Origin: Hormiphora californensis
Taxonomy: Eukaryota > Ctenophora > Tentaculata > Cydippida > Pleurobrachiidae
Assembly (NCBI GenBank): GCA_020137815.1
Contig: CM035351.1
Coordinates: 4,051,078-4,115,077, forward strand
Reading direction: 5' to 3'
Length of the DNA stretch: 64,000 nt
The translations under genes and the position numbers were made by a program. Positions 18,526 to 30,219 of this stretch are shown here, piece by piece. The notes under the pieces were generated by a model. The model was not told where the DNA came from, ran no database searches, and saw only the letters and a program-made list of their open reading frames with translations. Every line of letters starts with the position of its first letter. Position 1 is the first letter of the stretch.

Positions 18526-21500
18526 GGTAGTTATTAGGGAAACAACACCACTTGATGGTACTTGTAACACAACTAGTTAGTTGCATCAACATTCTCTCAG
18601 TGCGCCCCAGGCTAGGGGGTAGGAACAGCCAACAACTAGTTAGTAGTTAATATCTCCTACTTCTCAACTAAAAAAACCTCACCTTAGCTGATGGTTTGGG
18701 TGGGGTGTACACTTGAGCGGTTGCCATGGGGATAGGTGCGGGTATTGTCATCTGCTGTAGACTCTTGCTCATCATCTGCAGGGTATTCTTCTCCAGGGCT
18801 TGTAACTTCCTCTGGTGGTCTCGGATCTCCTCTCGAATCAGGGTGTCCCGAGAGGGTCGTGGTGGTGATGGAGGAGGCAGCTTCATTATCTTACGGAACC
18901 TGAGGATGGATGTGTAACATTTAAATAAACTGATAATTAAATGAATAATAATAATAATACTCAAACTTATATCCTGCCCATATTCTACAGGGACAGCAGA
19001 GCTTTACAGATGCTGCCACTGAAAGAAACTCAGAGCAGTTAACTAACACTCGACCCAATTTAATAGACAACTAAAAAAACGGTGGAAAATCCAAATTATC
19101 CGGCTCACATATGTGGGAAAACAGATTAGGCTCATAACAGACAAAATTAGAAAAAAACTCGAAAAAGGCCACAGGTTAATTGTCACCACTGTCACTTGAT
19201 CACTCCATATATATAGACACAGATGAAATGTTCAGAGAACAGATTCTGAAACAACTGGGAAAACTGAAAAACGGAAAAATATTACACACTCGTGCTTCAC
19301 TCATGCTGCAAACTCAAAGAATAAAGCTAAGTTAAAAACTTGTCACGAGGTAAGATACAGACCTAAGTACAATACTTACGCTAGACAGTACAGCGTGATG
19401 GGAGGAGTACAGGTACCTGAGAAAAAGAAGTAGGCTGGAATAAAGGAGAAAACAACCGGAACTAGCCTGATCCAAAGGCATCCACAAACAATCTTGTCTT
19501 TAAACCCGTTTTGAAAGATTCCGCAGTAGGCCGAGATCGCAACTCAAGGGGGAGTGCATTCCACAGATCTGGCAGGAGAACAGATGGTCTCCTTTTCCTC
19601 AGTTTAGAATTGGCATTAATGCTCGACAGCTTCGGGTACTGGAGCTTATAAGGGTCTGGAACAGCAGTCGATCTGGTACGGCAAGTAACATCAACGATAT
19701 CTGTAGGTATTTGCTCGATGAGGTAATCTGGAGCACTTCCATGTACAATCTTATAGGCCATGAGACAGGCCTTAAAGATCACTCGTTGCTCCACAGGAAG
19801 AATGTGGGTTTCTCTCATGTAAGGGAGGTAGTCCTCTTGATGACCGTGGAGTCCATAGATAAACCTTATACAAGAGTTGATCACTTTCTGTAAACGAGAG
19901 ATGAGCTTCATTGGCAAACCTCCGTAGAGGACATTGCAGTAATCCAAGCGGGATATAACCAGCTGCTTAACAAGAAGGATTCTGGTAGAGAAGTCTAAGC
20001 ATCGGTGGACCTGCCACAAATTCCTCAGTAACATTCCACAGTTTCTTTTGACACTGTTCACCTGACGTTCCAATGTCAAGTTCTCATCCATATAAATACC
20101 CAGAGTCTTTCCGGTAGTACCTGTGAAGTCAACTGGGTAGATATCTGCATCTCCAAACCTAATACAGGGCTCAAAAGAAGGAGCTCCGTCTTCGACTCAT
20201 TACATTTCAGCCAATGCTGAACCATCCAAATCTTGATCTGATCAAGACACTCTTCTACTTTCCTCCTTGTGATATTCCATCCATTTTCATCAAGAGGGAC
20301 TAGACTTACATATATTTGAGAGTCATCTGCATAGAGCTTGATTTTGAGTCCATATTTGTTTACCAGATCCTGTAGTTCCTCAACATATAAAAGAAACAAA
20401 ACCGGTCCAAGAAGGGACCCTTGGGGCACTCCACAAATGAGGTAGATAATCTTCGAAAGTTCTCCTCTGACGTTGACTCTGAAATTCCTCGATCCAAGAT
20501 AGCTAGTAAACCACTTGAGAGCTGTTCCTCTTATTCCAAATCTCCTCCTCAAAACATCCACAAGTTTAGCATGGTCAACCGTGTCAAACGCTGCACTCAT
20601 GTCCAACAGGAGTAGAGCTACAACGTTTCCCTTATCCATCTCCTGCAGTAGATCATCAAACATCCCCATGAGTAGAGTTTCACAGGAATGACCAACTCTA
20701 TATCCTGACTGGTGAGAGTTGAGTAGGTCATTTTCATTCAAAGCCTGATTCAGTTGATCAAGGACAACTTTCTCTAGAACCTTAGAGACAAAGGGAAGGT
20801 TAGATACAGGACGGTAGTTGGAAAGGCTATCTCGATCACCATAAGGGTTCTTGATGGTTGGAAAAACCAGTGCTTGCTGGAACAATTCTGGAACAATACC
20901 TTGCCGGATAGAAGAATTGATAATCTTAGTAAGAGTGGGGCAAAAACTTCCACACACTCTTTGATCAACCATGTCGGTATAAGATCAAGATCACATGTTT
21001 TATCAGACATGTTCTTAATGATCTTCTTCATCTCATCCTCAGAGACTTCCCTAAATTCCTCAAGAATACAATCCTTATTCAGGTCCACACAAGAGTCCAC
21101 TTCCTCCACAGGAGAGTCCACATCTGCTTTCACTGAGTTCCTGATTTTTTCCACTTTTCCAGCAAAGAAGTCCGCAAAATCCTCGGCTAGTTTACGATCA
21201 CAATCCACATCTGGCAACACTACCTCACTGTTTCCAAGTAGGCGGTTTAGTTTCCTCTGTAACGTCTTGGAATCCCCTTTTGATTCTTCAAGATCTTCTT
21301 TCAGATAGTTAGTCCTCGCTTCCTTATCAACTCTACTAAACATCTTCTTCATCACGTTATACTGCATCTTCGTAACAGGCGTCTTCTTGCTTCTCCAAGC
21401 TCTCTCCGCAGCCCGACGTCTTCTTAGTGCATCCCTGACATCATCATTGTCTCATCACGGGCGAACCTTTTTCACTTTCTTTCTTCTCTTCAAAAGGACA

Positions 21501-24080
21501 AAACTACCTACTAACTCCTTCAGTTCTCTTTCATAGATCTTGAACAAATCATCTGGGGAATCCAATTCAAACCGCCCCTCAAGGCCTCTTCCTCTGAGGG
21601 CCTTCATGAACAATACCGGGTCCACTGATTTAAAGTCTCTGTAGGTGTTAACTCGATCCCGTTGCTGTAGGTTTCCAACCTTAGTCTCCAGTACGACTTC
21701 ACTCAGGACAAGAAAATGATCAGACTCTGTTCCCTCAGGATGTATTTCCACAGATTTAACTTTCTCCTCTACCTCCTTTGGACATATAACCAGGTCAAGA
21801 GTACCTCCACGATTGTGTGTTGGTTGCCTGGGGACAAGCTGAGAAAACTCATGTGAGTCTAGGAGTTCAGCAAGCTTCTTAGTGTAGAAGTTGTCCCTAT
21901 CCTGCCATTGAAAGTTAAAGTCTCCCATAATAAGGGGAAGACCAGTCTTCAATACTAGCTCTGAGAGATAGTCTGTAAATTCCTCTAGAAACTTCGCTTC
22001 AGTGAACCTAGCTTTACCGGTATAGGGCGGTCTGTAAACATTACATATCCGAGTAAGGTCCATTCCATTGCCAATTAAAATCTCCTGAATCTGGAACGAT
22101 CGAAATTTCCGCACTGGTGATAGTTTCATCTTCACTCCATCCCTGTAGAGTATCCCAATACCCCCTCCTGCCCTCTCCGCTCTGGGGGATGAGAAAATAT
22201 TCCAGCCATAGTCTCTTATCTCCTGAAGTTTAGCAGTATCACTAGTCTTCAAGTAGGTTTCCTGAATCAGACAGATATCACATTCCATGTCTTCAAGATG
22301 CGCTATAACCCCAGACGTTTTATTCATTATCGAGTGTACATTTAGTGTGCCAACACGCCACGTCTCTTTACCTTCAGCTCCTCCCACGCCCTCGTCAGAT
22401 AAGCGTTTTTTCTCTCCTTACTGACACCACTTGTGTTTTCCATCAGTCTTCCTCGAGCATTAACATAATGCGGACACAAGTTACTTGATGCTGGATGGGA
22501 TTTCGCATACTTCTTGTCATCCTTACTACCTCCAACATCACAGTTTACACACTTCATCCGATTGAGTTCATTCCCACTCTTCGCCCTACACTGTCTGGTG
22601 TCATGATCTCCTGCACAGAATGCGCATGTGGCGCTTTTATCTTTACTAGGACAATAGACAGATCCAGCTACGTGTCCATAACGCTGACAGTGGAAACACT
22701 GAGTAACGTAGAATCTGTCTTTCACAATGTGCTGTCTTAATTTCAGGAAAATCCTATCTCGATTATCCGCAATGGCCTCTCGAACCTCAGGTGTAACCTT
22801 GAGCACCGCATACCTCCCAGCAGTGTTAACATGAATGACACTGACAGCATGCCCAGACTCATGTAGCCTCTTCACCACTTCATTCTTATCACTCAAGATA
22901 GCGTCCAGTAGCACTTCTTTGTTCAGCAGGTCATGATCCAGATCAGAAATCATTAGCCGGGGGTCCATCTTCTTCTGCTTCTCAACAAACGGAGTAACAT
23001 CCAGAAACGGGGACAGCACTTTCTCTGCCTCTTTGAGGTCATCATCAGTTGCAAAAAACAACTGAGTACCCTTTCTGTTCACCGACGTGTCCAAGACAGG
23101 GATGTTCTTCAGAGCTTTCACAACCTTCGGTTTCACTACCATTTTCCACTTCTCCTCACACATCGGAGTCACTCCTTCCTCATTGCTGTCTTTGATGCTC
23201 ATATACCGTTTCACAGGGGTAGCTGGAGCAGGCTTCTTCTCTTGCTGACCAGAACTACACGCTACTTCACTCTCCTCTCGGTTCTTCTTCAATATCTCAT
23301 TAACTACTGGGGCCATGAGTCCAGGCAGGCTATCCATCAACTCTTGCTTCAGTTTTGAGAAACCATCCTTCAGATCATCACTCGAAAACGAGACTCCAGA
23401 ATCAGACGATGGTGTAGGACACCGGGAACTATCCGGAAGCATCCGGTAACACATAATCAACATCTGCCAAAGATCCTTCTTCGTAGGTCCACCTGGAGCA
23501 TCCATAGGCTCACCCGGGGTACCAGCATCCTCCTCCAATTTTTTCCACACTGTACTGCCTTTACATTTGTCAGAGAAGCTCGTGACAAGGAGCTTACCTT
23601 CGAAGTCCTTCTTCGTTCCACTTTCATACTGGGGTGCCAATCCCGACATTCTATATCCTGTAACAGTGGCGCGAGGATCCGATCCACCAAGATTTGGCTT
23701 CCTGGATTTGGCTCAACGAGGTCTCCCAAGATCTGCTCAACTTAGAAAGAGACAGGAACACCAGGCTTGTCTTGTCTTGAGATAAGAGGGATTGAGCAGA
23801 AGTCTTAGAAGAGTAACGAGGAGCAGTTGAACGGAACCTCAAATTAATTTGTTTAAAGTAGTGTTGAAAAGTTTGAATGGAAATAATTCAGCGGGAAGAA
23901 AGATGTGATGAGGAGACTGAACAAGTTACACTGTGCTGACAAGTCCAGAGGTAACCAGTGGTAACCAGCGGTAACCACTACTCAATTTTACCTGTCATTT
24001 AGACTCATGCCAGTTTGAGTTCGGAGTAGTACCTTGATGTTACTGGTACTGTCCCTATATCGAGTACTACGAGACGACAT
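17835..24080 (-). CDS. CHTOP: CHTOP (chromatin target of PRMT1) homologue
   Basis: Four exons, 24080-23992, 18899-18683, 18434-18308 and 18175-17835, are in phase and give 257 aa (human 248). The N-terminus contains MSLNDRF, matching the MSLNERF motif; the third exon has SAQSRLGAKRL. The last exon holds an arginine-glycine region with RGRGRGG and GRGGARGG repeats, the expected PRMT1 methylation substrate. The protein ends with the diagnostic tail LDNELEKYMSQ plus LDSQLDSYMAQ. CHTOP works with the TREX complex in mRNA export and with the 5-methylarginine reader complex in vertebrates. Intron 1 (5.1 kb) contains a decayed LINE in the same orientation, ending about 40 bp before the exon 2 acceptor. 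Confidence 0.88.
18466..18523. repeat. (GA)n microsatellite in CHTOP intron 2
   Basis: GA dinucleotide tract between exons 2 and 3. Confidence 0.9.
19462..22387 (-). pseudogene. LINE ORF2 (endonuclease-reverse transcriptase), disrupted
   Basis: The frame begins with the AP-endonuclease segment (GTLNVHSIMN, QETYLK, GDFNFQ, SDHFLVL) and is broken by an in-frame TGA near 21455 where copy 2 has tryptophan. It is further split by frameshifts near 20960 and 20085. The RT segment still shows GVPQGSLLGP and LYADDSQIY, and the C-terminus matches copy 2 to its end. It cannot make a full-length product as it stands. Confidence 0.85.
22342..23649 (-). CDS. LINE ORF1 protein, zinc-knuckle (gag-like), copy 1
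   Basis: Open frame of 435 aa. The C-terminal third carries CCHC-type knuckles (CFHCQRYGHV, CAFCAGDHDTRQC, MKCVNCDVGG) followed by a cysteine-containing SNLCPHY segment. The centre is charged and the N-terminus is unlike known domains. ORF1 proteins bind the LINE RNA. The frame is intact although ORF2 of the same copy is broken. Not a host gene. Confidence 0.8.
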   Translation of the reverse strand: MSGLAPQYESGTKKDFEGKLLVTSFSDKCKGSTVWKKLEEDAGTPGEPMDAPGGPTKKDLWQMLIMCYRMLPDSSRCPTPSSDSGVSFSSDDLKDGFSKLKQELMDSLPGLMAPVVNEILKKNREESEVACSSGQQEKKPAPATPVKRYMSIKDSNEEGVTPMCEEKWKMVVKPKVVKALKNIPVLDTSVNRKGTQLFFATDDDLKEAEKVLSPFLDVTPFVEKQKKMDPRLMISDLDHDLLNKEVLLDAILSDKNEVVKRLHESGHAVSVIHVNTAGRYAVLKVTPEVREAIADNRDRIFLKLRQHIVKDRFYVTQCFHCQRYGHVAGSVYCPSKDKSATCAFCAGDHDTRQCRAKSGNELNRMKCVNCDVGGSKDDKKYAKSHPASSNLCPHYVNARGRLMENTSGVSKERKNAYLTRAWEELKVKRRGVLAH

Positions 24081-24521
24081 GGTGTGTGCTATGGAAGGGA
24101 GGAGTTGACAATTTTTGTGGCTCATACAGTCTTTATATTTCAAAATGAGCACACTCTGTGAGCGTTCGGTAGATCAAATAACAATATATTCGCCTGTTAA
24201 AAACAATGAGGAGACAAAATAAAGTAGATTGAATTTTGGCAGAGTTACTCAAAAAAAGCGAGCTATAAAAACAATCAATTTGTTAGTCACAAGATAAAAC
24301 TTTGTCTGTCCAACTCAAAATAGGCACAGTTTTAGTTGTCAAGTTTTGATAAAAAAGGTTTCAAGAGTTGTTATTATGATTATTATTCCTTGAGAGGACT
24401 TGGTAGCGAAGTTGGGCGTCCAAATCGAGTGGCAATGCTCTGCCACCATCATCACAATACACAAATGGGAGTCGTATAACAGTTATCTTATTTCCACCTG
24501 ATATAATTGGGGGGGGTGTAA
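24081..24521. other. Intergenic region between CHTOP start and SMG8 stop
   Basis: AT-rich; the segment 24126-24215 resembles 6985-7045 (CTCTGTGAG.GTTCGG followed by GCG..TTAAAAAC), suggesting a further dispersed short repeat. No gene seen. Confidence 0.4.
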
Positions 24522-27500
24522 TTAGTGTGGGCGGTAATTAGTTGTTTTAGAAACATTGCTAATTGGTACTAATTGGCCGGTCCTGGTATGCTTCATACCT
24601 AATTGGATGGGTTCTCTAGTAGTAAGGTTTATATGTCTCCCCTGGTACACTACACTGAGCTGTAGAAGAAGTTGCTCCTGTGTTGAGAATACAATCCTCA
24701 TGAGCTGACCAACCATCGGCTTACTGCGGAGAGAGGGTAAACGTAACAAAATGTGGCATTGCATGTTTGTGTGTATAACACACGGTACGGTACGGGGTAC
24801 AAGATTATGTGTGTTGTGAGAGCACAAAGTGTACTACAAACGACACACATTGGGAGGTGCTAAACACATACACACATATTGGACAATTACATGTAACGTA
24901 CTTGGTATGAGAGGCGCAGTTCTGGTAAAGACTCCCCGATGGACCCCCATAAAACCTGTGTCCCCGTATACACTCGTACTCCATACCCAGGAACGACCTT
25001 CCCTTGCTCCTCCCTCCCTTCCTTCCTCCCACATCCCACGCCTGTAGATACTGACTGCCCGCCACAAAACCAGGCTGCTCCATACCCTGTGAGCTCTGGT
25101 AGGGCCCATCAAGGTGGGATACCGTCCATCTAAGAGCCGGGGAGCCGTGTACTTTACTGTGACAGCATGTCTCAGCGTGGCCCGTGTAGAAGTCAGAGTT
25201 TGCTGCTTCCAGGGTAAATGGATCACCCCGATAGGAGAGGGTTTGGCCACAGTTGCAAGCGGAACGGAGTCGGAGCCTGTTTGTGTGGGAGCGGCCCTCA
25301 TCGTGTACTGCTAACCCGCATGGGTTACCTGCGGGAGATCTTAGGTTAGGAGAACTACTCACATTTTTAGCCAATTAATTTCTGTTATTTTTGGCATTTT
25401 ACCTCACAATATTTGACACACCACCTACCAGTAAGAGAGAGAGAGAGAACCTCACACACATCACCTACCAGTAAGAGAGAGAACCTCACACACACCACCT
25501 ACCAGTAAGAGAGAGAACCTCACACTGCACCTACCAGTAAGAGATAGAACCCCACACACCACCTACCAGTAAGAGAGAGAACCTCACAACCTCTCCTTCC
25601 ATCCTCCCAGATATCAGTACAATCTTGTGTCAGGGTGGCAACATACCGCTCCTGGGCTGGTCCCTTCACTCGTGATTTGAGAAGGTGGATGGCATGGGTC
25701 AGGTTACTGGTATGTTGTGCCACTGTGTAATATTCAGGAAGGTTTGCTGAGTAGGCGGTGATGGCGATGGGAAGCATCTTCTTTCCTCGTCTCTCTGAGA
25801 ACTCTTCCTCGACATTCAGCACCTGACCGGGAGGGGGGGGGGTTAAATTAGCTGCATAACTTAGTGATAAGAGGAATGTATTATTGAACATGGAAGGCAC
25901 AACCTGTTATCTAATAAACCTGCAAAAGGATAGGGCCAAAAACCGGTTATTAATTTCCAAAAGAACACAGACGTCAGACGTCACATACAGGATTACAATT
26001 GCAACTTTTCCATAATATGGAATACATACATCACCACCATATAATATGGTAATTTACTCTCTCCTAGTTAATGTAACAATCTTACCATGTGGTAATTCTC
26101 TCTCCTAGTTAATTTAACAATCTCACCGCGTGGTAATTCTCTCTCTCTCCTAGTTAATGTAACAATCTCACTCATGTGGTAATGCTCTCTCCTAGTTAAT
26201 GTAACAATCTCACCCCTGTTTTGCTTTCTTTACCCTAACCTTAGTAAGAGAAGATCTGTTGACAAAATCTTTGCAGTAGATATCCTGGAGTTGAATTGCC
26301 ATGTCGTACCAAGCTCTCAGAGTTATCTTTGAGGTTATCTGAAACACATCATTATTTTACTTTGTCTGGTGGCTGTTGAGAAGGCGCTTGAAGAACGTCA
26401 TTATTAAGAGCTAGTAAAGATAGATATTGTTCAGATAGAGTTGTTCAGACTCACACAGTTCAGCCTCCCATGACCCATAGAGATTACCAAAAGTGAAGGA
26501 GCTGAACCACCGGAGTAACTGGCTCTCTAAACGCATACTACTAAACTCTCTTTTCCTTACCTCGGCCCACTGCCGGACATTTCTCGTGATAAACCCAGAG
26601 AGAAGCTCGTCAGGGTTGGAGGGTGTGTACTGGGGTGTAGTGGCGGATAACTGCAACACATAGAACATCCCCGTATCAACATGCCTTGCTCCTCCACTCT
26701 CAGCCGACAGCCTCGTCCTCCCTTCAACAAACAACACAAACGGCTCCTTACTCTCACCCGGCGCTGGGATACTCAACAACTCCGAGTTGAGGAGTCTACA
26801 CTTTCTAAAAATGTGGTATATCTGGGTCTCCATCTCGAGGGTGAGAGTCCTGCACTGTTGCATCAGGGTAGACCTGCCCTTCTTAGTGGGAAGGTGCATA
26901 CTGGCAGGGTTACTCTGGAACACGAACAGTAGTTGGGGGCTCTGGAGGCGGGTTGCTCCCTCACCACCAGTTAGGAGGTGCCTCTGGACTGTCCGGAATA
27001 GTCGGATATAGCTGATGTCAAATGTTTGGGAGGGATGGAAGAGGAGGACGTAATGGCAGACACTTAGTATCCACAACCACTGCTGTACTTCCTGGGATAG
27101 TGGGATATTGTTACATGAAACATACATGGTTAACTGAGAAATACACCATGGCAACACAGAGATACAACTGAGAAAACCGCTGGACTTACATCGACCTTCA
27201 TCCTCACTGACTCATCATGATAATCCGAGTAGGATGACTGCTCCTCTAGTAACTCCATTTGATCAGCCCTGTGGTGTCTGGGTAGGTAGAGGTACAAAAT
27301 ACCACTCGTACCATCGTGGTAACACTGGAGGGAGTACCAGGTTTTAGTAAAAGTAGAGAGAGGTTTAGTGCACAAGACCCAAGTCTCAGTAACAGTTTAG
27401 TTTTCTAGTTTCTATGGGTGTGAACACTGAACGTTCAGGGGCGGGACCCAGAGAGATGTGAGAATAGTTGTGCATTGTTCTGATTATGGGTAATGAGTAA

Positions 27501-27752
27501 TGGCAGGGTGCAGTTTACCTGGATTTCATTTTTATCCACATCATCTCTAAAGTTTGCCCCCGGTATTGACGCGTTAACTATCGAGCTGATAGAATTGGGT
27601 TTCATCCTACTTCGACCAAAGAGACCCACTACTGAAACTGGTCTCAGTTCGTCTAGTACGGGCTCTACTGGGCTCCCCGGAGAGATTGTGAAATATGTTG
27701 ATACCATGTCATACAAAGAGCTAGTGGTGGGAGAGGAAGAGTTAAATACCAT
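24522..27752 (-). CDS. SMG8: SMG8 homologue, nonsense-mediated decay factor
   Basis: Exons 27752-27519, 27324-27190, 27091-26561, 26338-26240, 25822-25567, 25328-24902 and 24723-24522 are in phase and encode 627 aa, against about 990 in human. Family blocks are VVGLFGRSR near the start, LSVCHYVLLFHPSQTFDISY, QIYHIFRKCRLL, AYSANLPEYYT, ACNCGQTLSYRGDPF, AGSQYLQAWD, FLGMEYECIRGHRF and KPMVGQLMRI. SMG8 with SMG9 restrains the SMG1 kinase that phosphorylates UPF1. The shorter length comes mainly from the poorly conserved middle and from the C-terminus, where the family's final block was not found. The exon 5 donor lies in a tandem array of five similar donors (25423-25583). Confidence 0.88.
25421..25584. 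repeat. Tandem array that duplicates the SMG8 exon 5 end and splice donor
   Basis: Five units spaced 32, 32, 34 and 40 bp each contain, in gene sense, the last exon bases TTACTG followed by GTAGGT. The array starts at the exon 5 boundary and runs into the intron. Confidence 0.85.
26040..26220. repeat. Tandem repeat, four ~45-bp units
   Basis: Units contain TGGTAATTCTCTCTCCTAGT and TAATGTAACAATCTCAC with small differences; located in the SMG8 intron before exon 5, next to exon 4. Confidence 0.85.
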
Positions 27753-27964
27753 TTAGACAAGAGGAATTAGAAGTTAAACAATTATGACCAGTTTAAAATA
27801 TGAAAAAGAATGATAAATGTAAAAAAAATAAATGTAATTAATCAATTTAATCTCTGGGGGACCCAGCCCTAAAAAAGCTAAGCCATCGGCCAAAATCAGT
27901 TGAATAAAAAAGAATAATGACAGTTCTTCTGACTGCAGCAGTTTAAACAAATCTCCAGCCCCTT

Positions 27965-28905
27965 TCAGTCGTGATTACTGTTCTCCTGAGAAGAATTTCC
28001 CACATTGAAGTTATAATGGACGATGTCTTTGTATTTTCTAGCAAACTTCGCACTGATATTTTGACATTTCTTCAAATTAAACGACTTCAGCCTATTCAAG
28101 TTATTTATCAGGTAGAGCGCTTCGCCCTCAGAAACAGCAGTGCCTTCTAAGGATAGTGTAGACAGGGAAGTAACCTTGGCGATGGATTTGAAGTCGACGT
28201 TACAGCCGTGTAAATAGTTGCAGCTGCTCTTCAAGTAAAGGAGGCCACTTCTGGTGAAGCTTTCATCCACGTGGGGGGTTACTCTGTTAATAGTAAGCCT
28301 TTTTAGATCGGTTATATGTGAAAGAATTCTCCCTAGACTCTTATCAGTAAATGGACTGAGGTCATGAAGGTTAAGATTGTCCAGTTTTAGTCGCGGGAAA
28401 CAGAACAGTTTTTCTACATATTCTTCTGTTGAGTATGGACTGCCAGGCAGATTATGCAGATTGAGGGTCTTGGACAGGGGAAGATTTTAGAACGAATCAG
28501 TTTAATAAAATCGTTATCGCTAACAGCATTACCACTAATCCAACATTCCTCAATTCTATTTTTAGATTTCTTCACCAGAAACTCAGCTTCTCCCAGAGGT
28601 CCAGATCCAGATGCCTTTATTTTAATATCAATATCAAAAGCGTTAACGTCCCATTCAGCTGTCAACTTCAGTGTCTTGGTCATCTTCAGTAGAATTTCAT
28701 CTGAAATACGCCTCCAACCACTAGAGACCGCACCACATTGAGCCAGGTCGCGGACAGAGCTGAGACAACTCATGATTTTCAAAAGAAGCTCATCCGGAAG
28801 ATAATCAACTGTTGCCTTATGAAACACCTTGAGACGTTTAGATGTGTGTTTAGTTGCGTTGGGGTCCGATTCAGAATCGCAACATCCCAGACCTGGTGAA
28901 GCCAT
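27965..28905 (-). CDS. F-box/leucine-rich-repeat protein, single exon with a frameshift
   Basis: The frame starts at ATG 28905. Residues 33-80 form an F-box (VDYLPDELLLKIMSCLSSVR, then a WRRIS tail). Around 28485 the frame changes by one base at a run of four C, and the second frame continues to the stop at 27965. That part has LRR-like blocks (KTLNLHNLPG, LDNLNLHDLS, LSTLSLEGTAVS, LKSFNLKKCQNIS). Read across the shift it would be about 313 residues. F-box proteins recruit substrates to SCF ubiquitin ligases. The shift could be an assembly error or a real lesion. A transposable element begins 5 bp upstream of the ATG. Exact family is not recognised. Confidence 0.7.
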
Positions 28906-29460
28906 TCTATTTAAAGGGATACTGACATATTCAAATCGACCATCTCAAATTTTAGTAAAACATTGCTCAATCACATCATCTGAGAGAATAAATACATTGT
29001 GTCGAAGTCCGAGCTCTCTACTCCCTCTACTTCTCAAGATATAGGGACCCGAATATTAGCACGAGCCTGTTTATATGTCATTATCTCAGCTAATACACAT
29101 GCGATTTTGACCGTTTTTTTTCTAAAAACTATAAGAACACTTCTAGTTTCCGTTTTTTGTTTCCATTTGTCTCCAGTCTTGTCATGAATAGATAGAACTA
29201 TAACTAAGCAAGACCGTGATTTTTTTGAAATGTATGCCTTCTTAGAACAATATTATCATGGTATTCAGTAAATAATGTCAATCAGACTTGGCTGTACTTC
29301 CTCAATTTTACATACAAATTGTTAATATTTAGCCCATAGTCAATAACATAGTCAATAGTTATTAACTATTCAGCCCTCAAATGAATATTGTATCCTAGGA
29401 GAGTATAAACTGAAAAATTTAGCCAACTAATTGGTATAAAAGGCAAAACCACTAGACCCG

Positions 29461-29870
29461 ACTAATTTTGATACGTTGAATCACGTGAGCAACTTTGGCA
29501 AGCGCTCAGGGGTGGAGAAAGTGCCCTAATTGAGCATAATCGGGTCTAATTGATCGTAACTGTAACTTATCGCATGAAAACATTATCAATTCATGTGAGA
29601 GCACTATCCCCACTAATTTTGCTACGCTGAATCACGTAAGCGGCTTTTCCAAGCCGTCAGAGGTGAAGAAAGTGTCCTAATTGAGCATAATTCAGTCTAA
29701 TTGGCGATAATTGCATTTTCAACTGGAAATGCTGAAAGATCGCATGTGAGGGCACTTTACACACTAATTTTGATACGCTGAAACACATGAACAACTTTTC
29801 CAAGTCCTTAGAGGTCGGCAAAGTGCCCTAATTGACCATAATTGGGTCTAATTTACAATGCACTCCAGTT
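29461..29870. repeat. Three tandem ~151-bp units inside the TIR element
   Basis: Each unit begins ACTAATTTTG.TACG.TGAA and contains a block near AAAGTG.CCTAATTGA.CATAAT. The copies are diverged. Confidence 0.85.
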
Positions 29871-30219
29871 CACCTCAAACTGAAATGTTTACTTGTTTAT
29901 TTACTGATACTTTTAGTCATTCTGATACATTATAAGAAAATACTAAAAATTTAAAACATTTCTCACTTCCAGAAAAAAATCCGGTCAAAATCGTGCATGT
30001 GAAAGTTGAGATATTGACAGATAAACAGACTCGTGTTTACATGTTATTTGCAATACAACTCTCCCCCTTTACCATAACCAATTACGAAGTGCTAAAAGGT
30101 GGGGCCCTATATCTTGAGAACGAGAGGGAGTAGAGAGTTCGCACTTCGACTAATCCTATTTTTATCTCCCAACCAGTTACCACACCCAGGATCGTTGAAA
30201 AAGTCAAAATTTTTTGAAT

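Larger units (their letters stand above)
18941..23850 (-). mobile_element. Full-length, decayed CR1/Jockey-like LINE, copy 1
   Basis: On the minus strand it has a 5' UTR, an ORF1 with zinc knuckles (23649-22342), an ORF2 region with AP endonuclease and reverse transcriptase (22387-19462), a 3' UTR and an (ATT)n tail at 18941-18958. ORF2 begins 46 bp inside ORF1, as in copy 2. The 5' boundary is approximate; no target duplication was resolved. The element lies in CHTOP intron 1. The order gag-like ORF1, AP endonuclease, RT, no RNase H, and an ATT tail suit the CR1/Jockey group. Confidence 0.85.

Noticed and set aside
19462-21367. Separate reverse-transcriptase genes
   Set aside because: The pieces are consecutive parts of one broken LINE ORF2, as shown by copy 2.
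25567-25583. SMG8 exon 5 donor at GAG|GTTCTC (25583)
   Set aside because: It leaves the wrong phase for exon 6; the donor at 25567 keeps the frame and the conserved CE.LSLTG residues.
28480-28490. Programmed frameshift in the F-box gene
   Set aside because: A bare CCCC run without a slippery heptamer or visible downstream structure is better explained by an indel.
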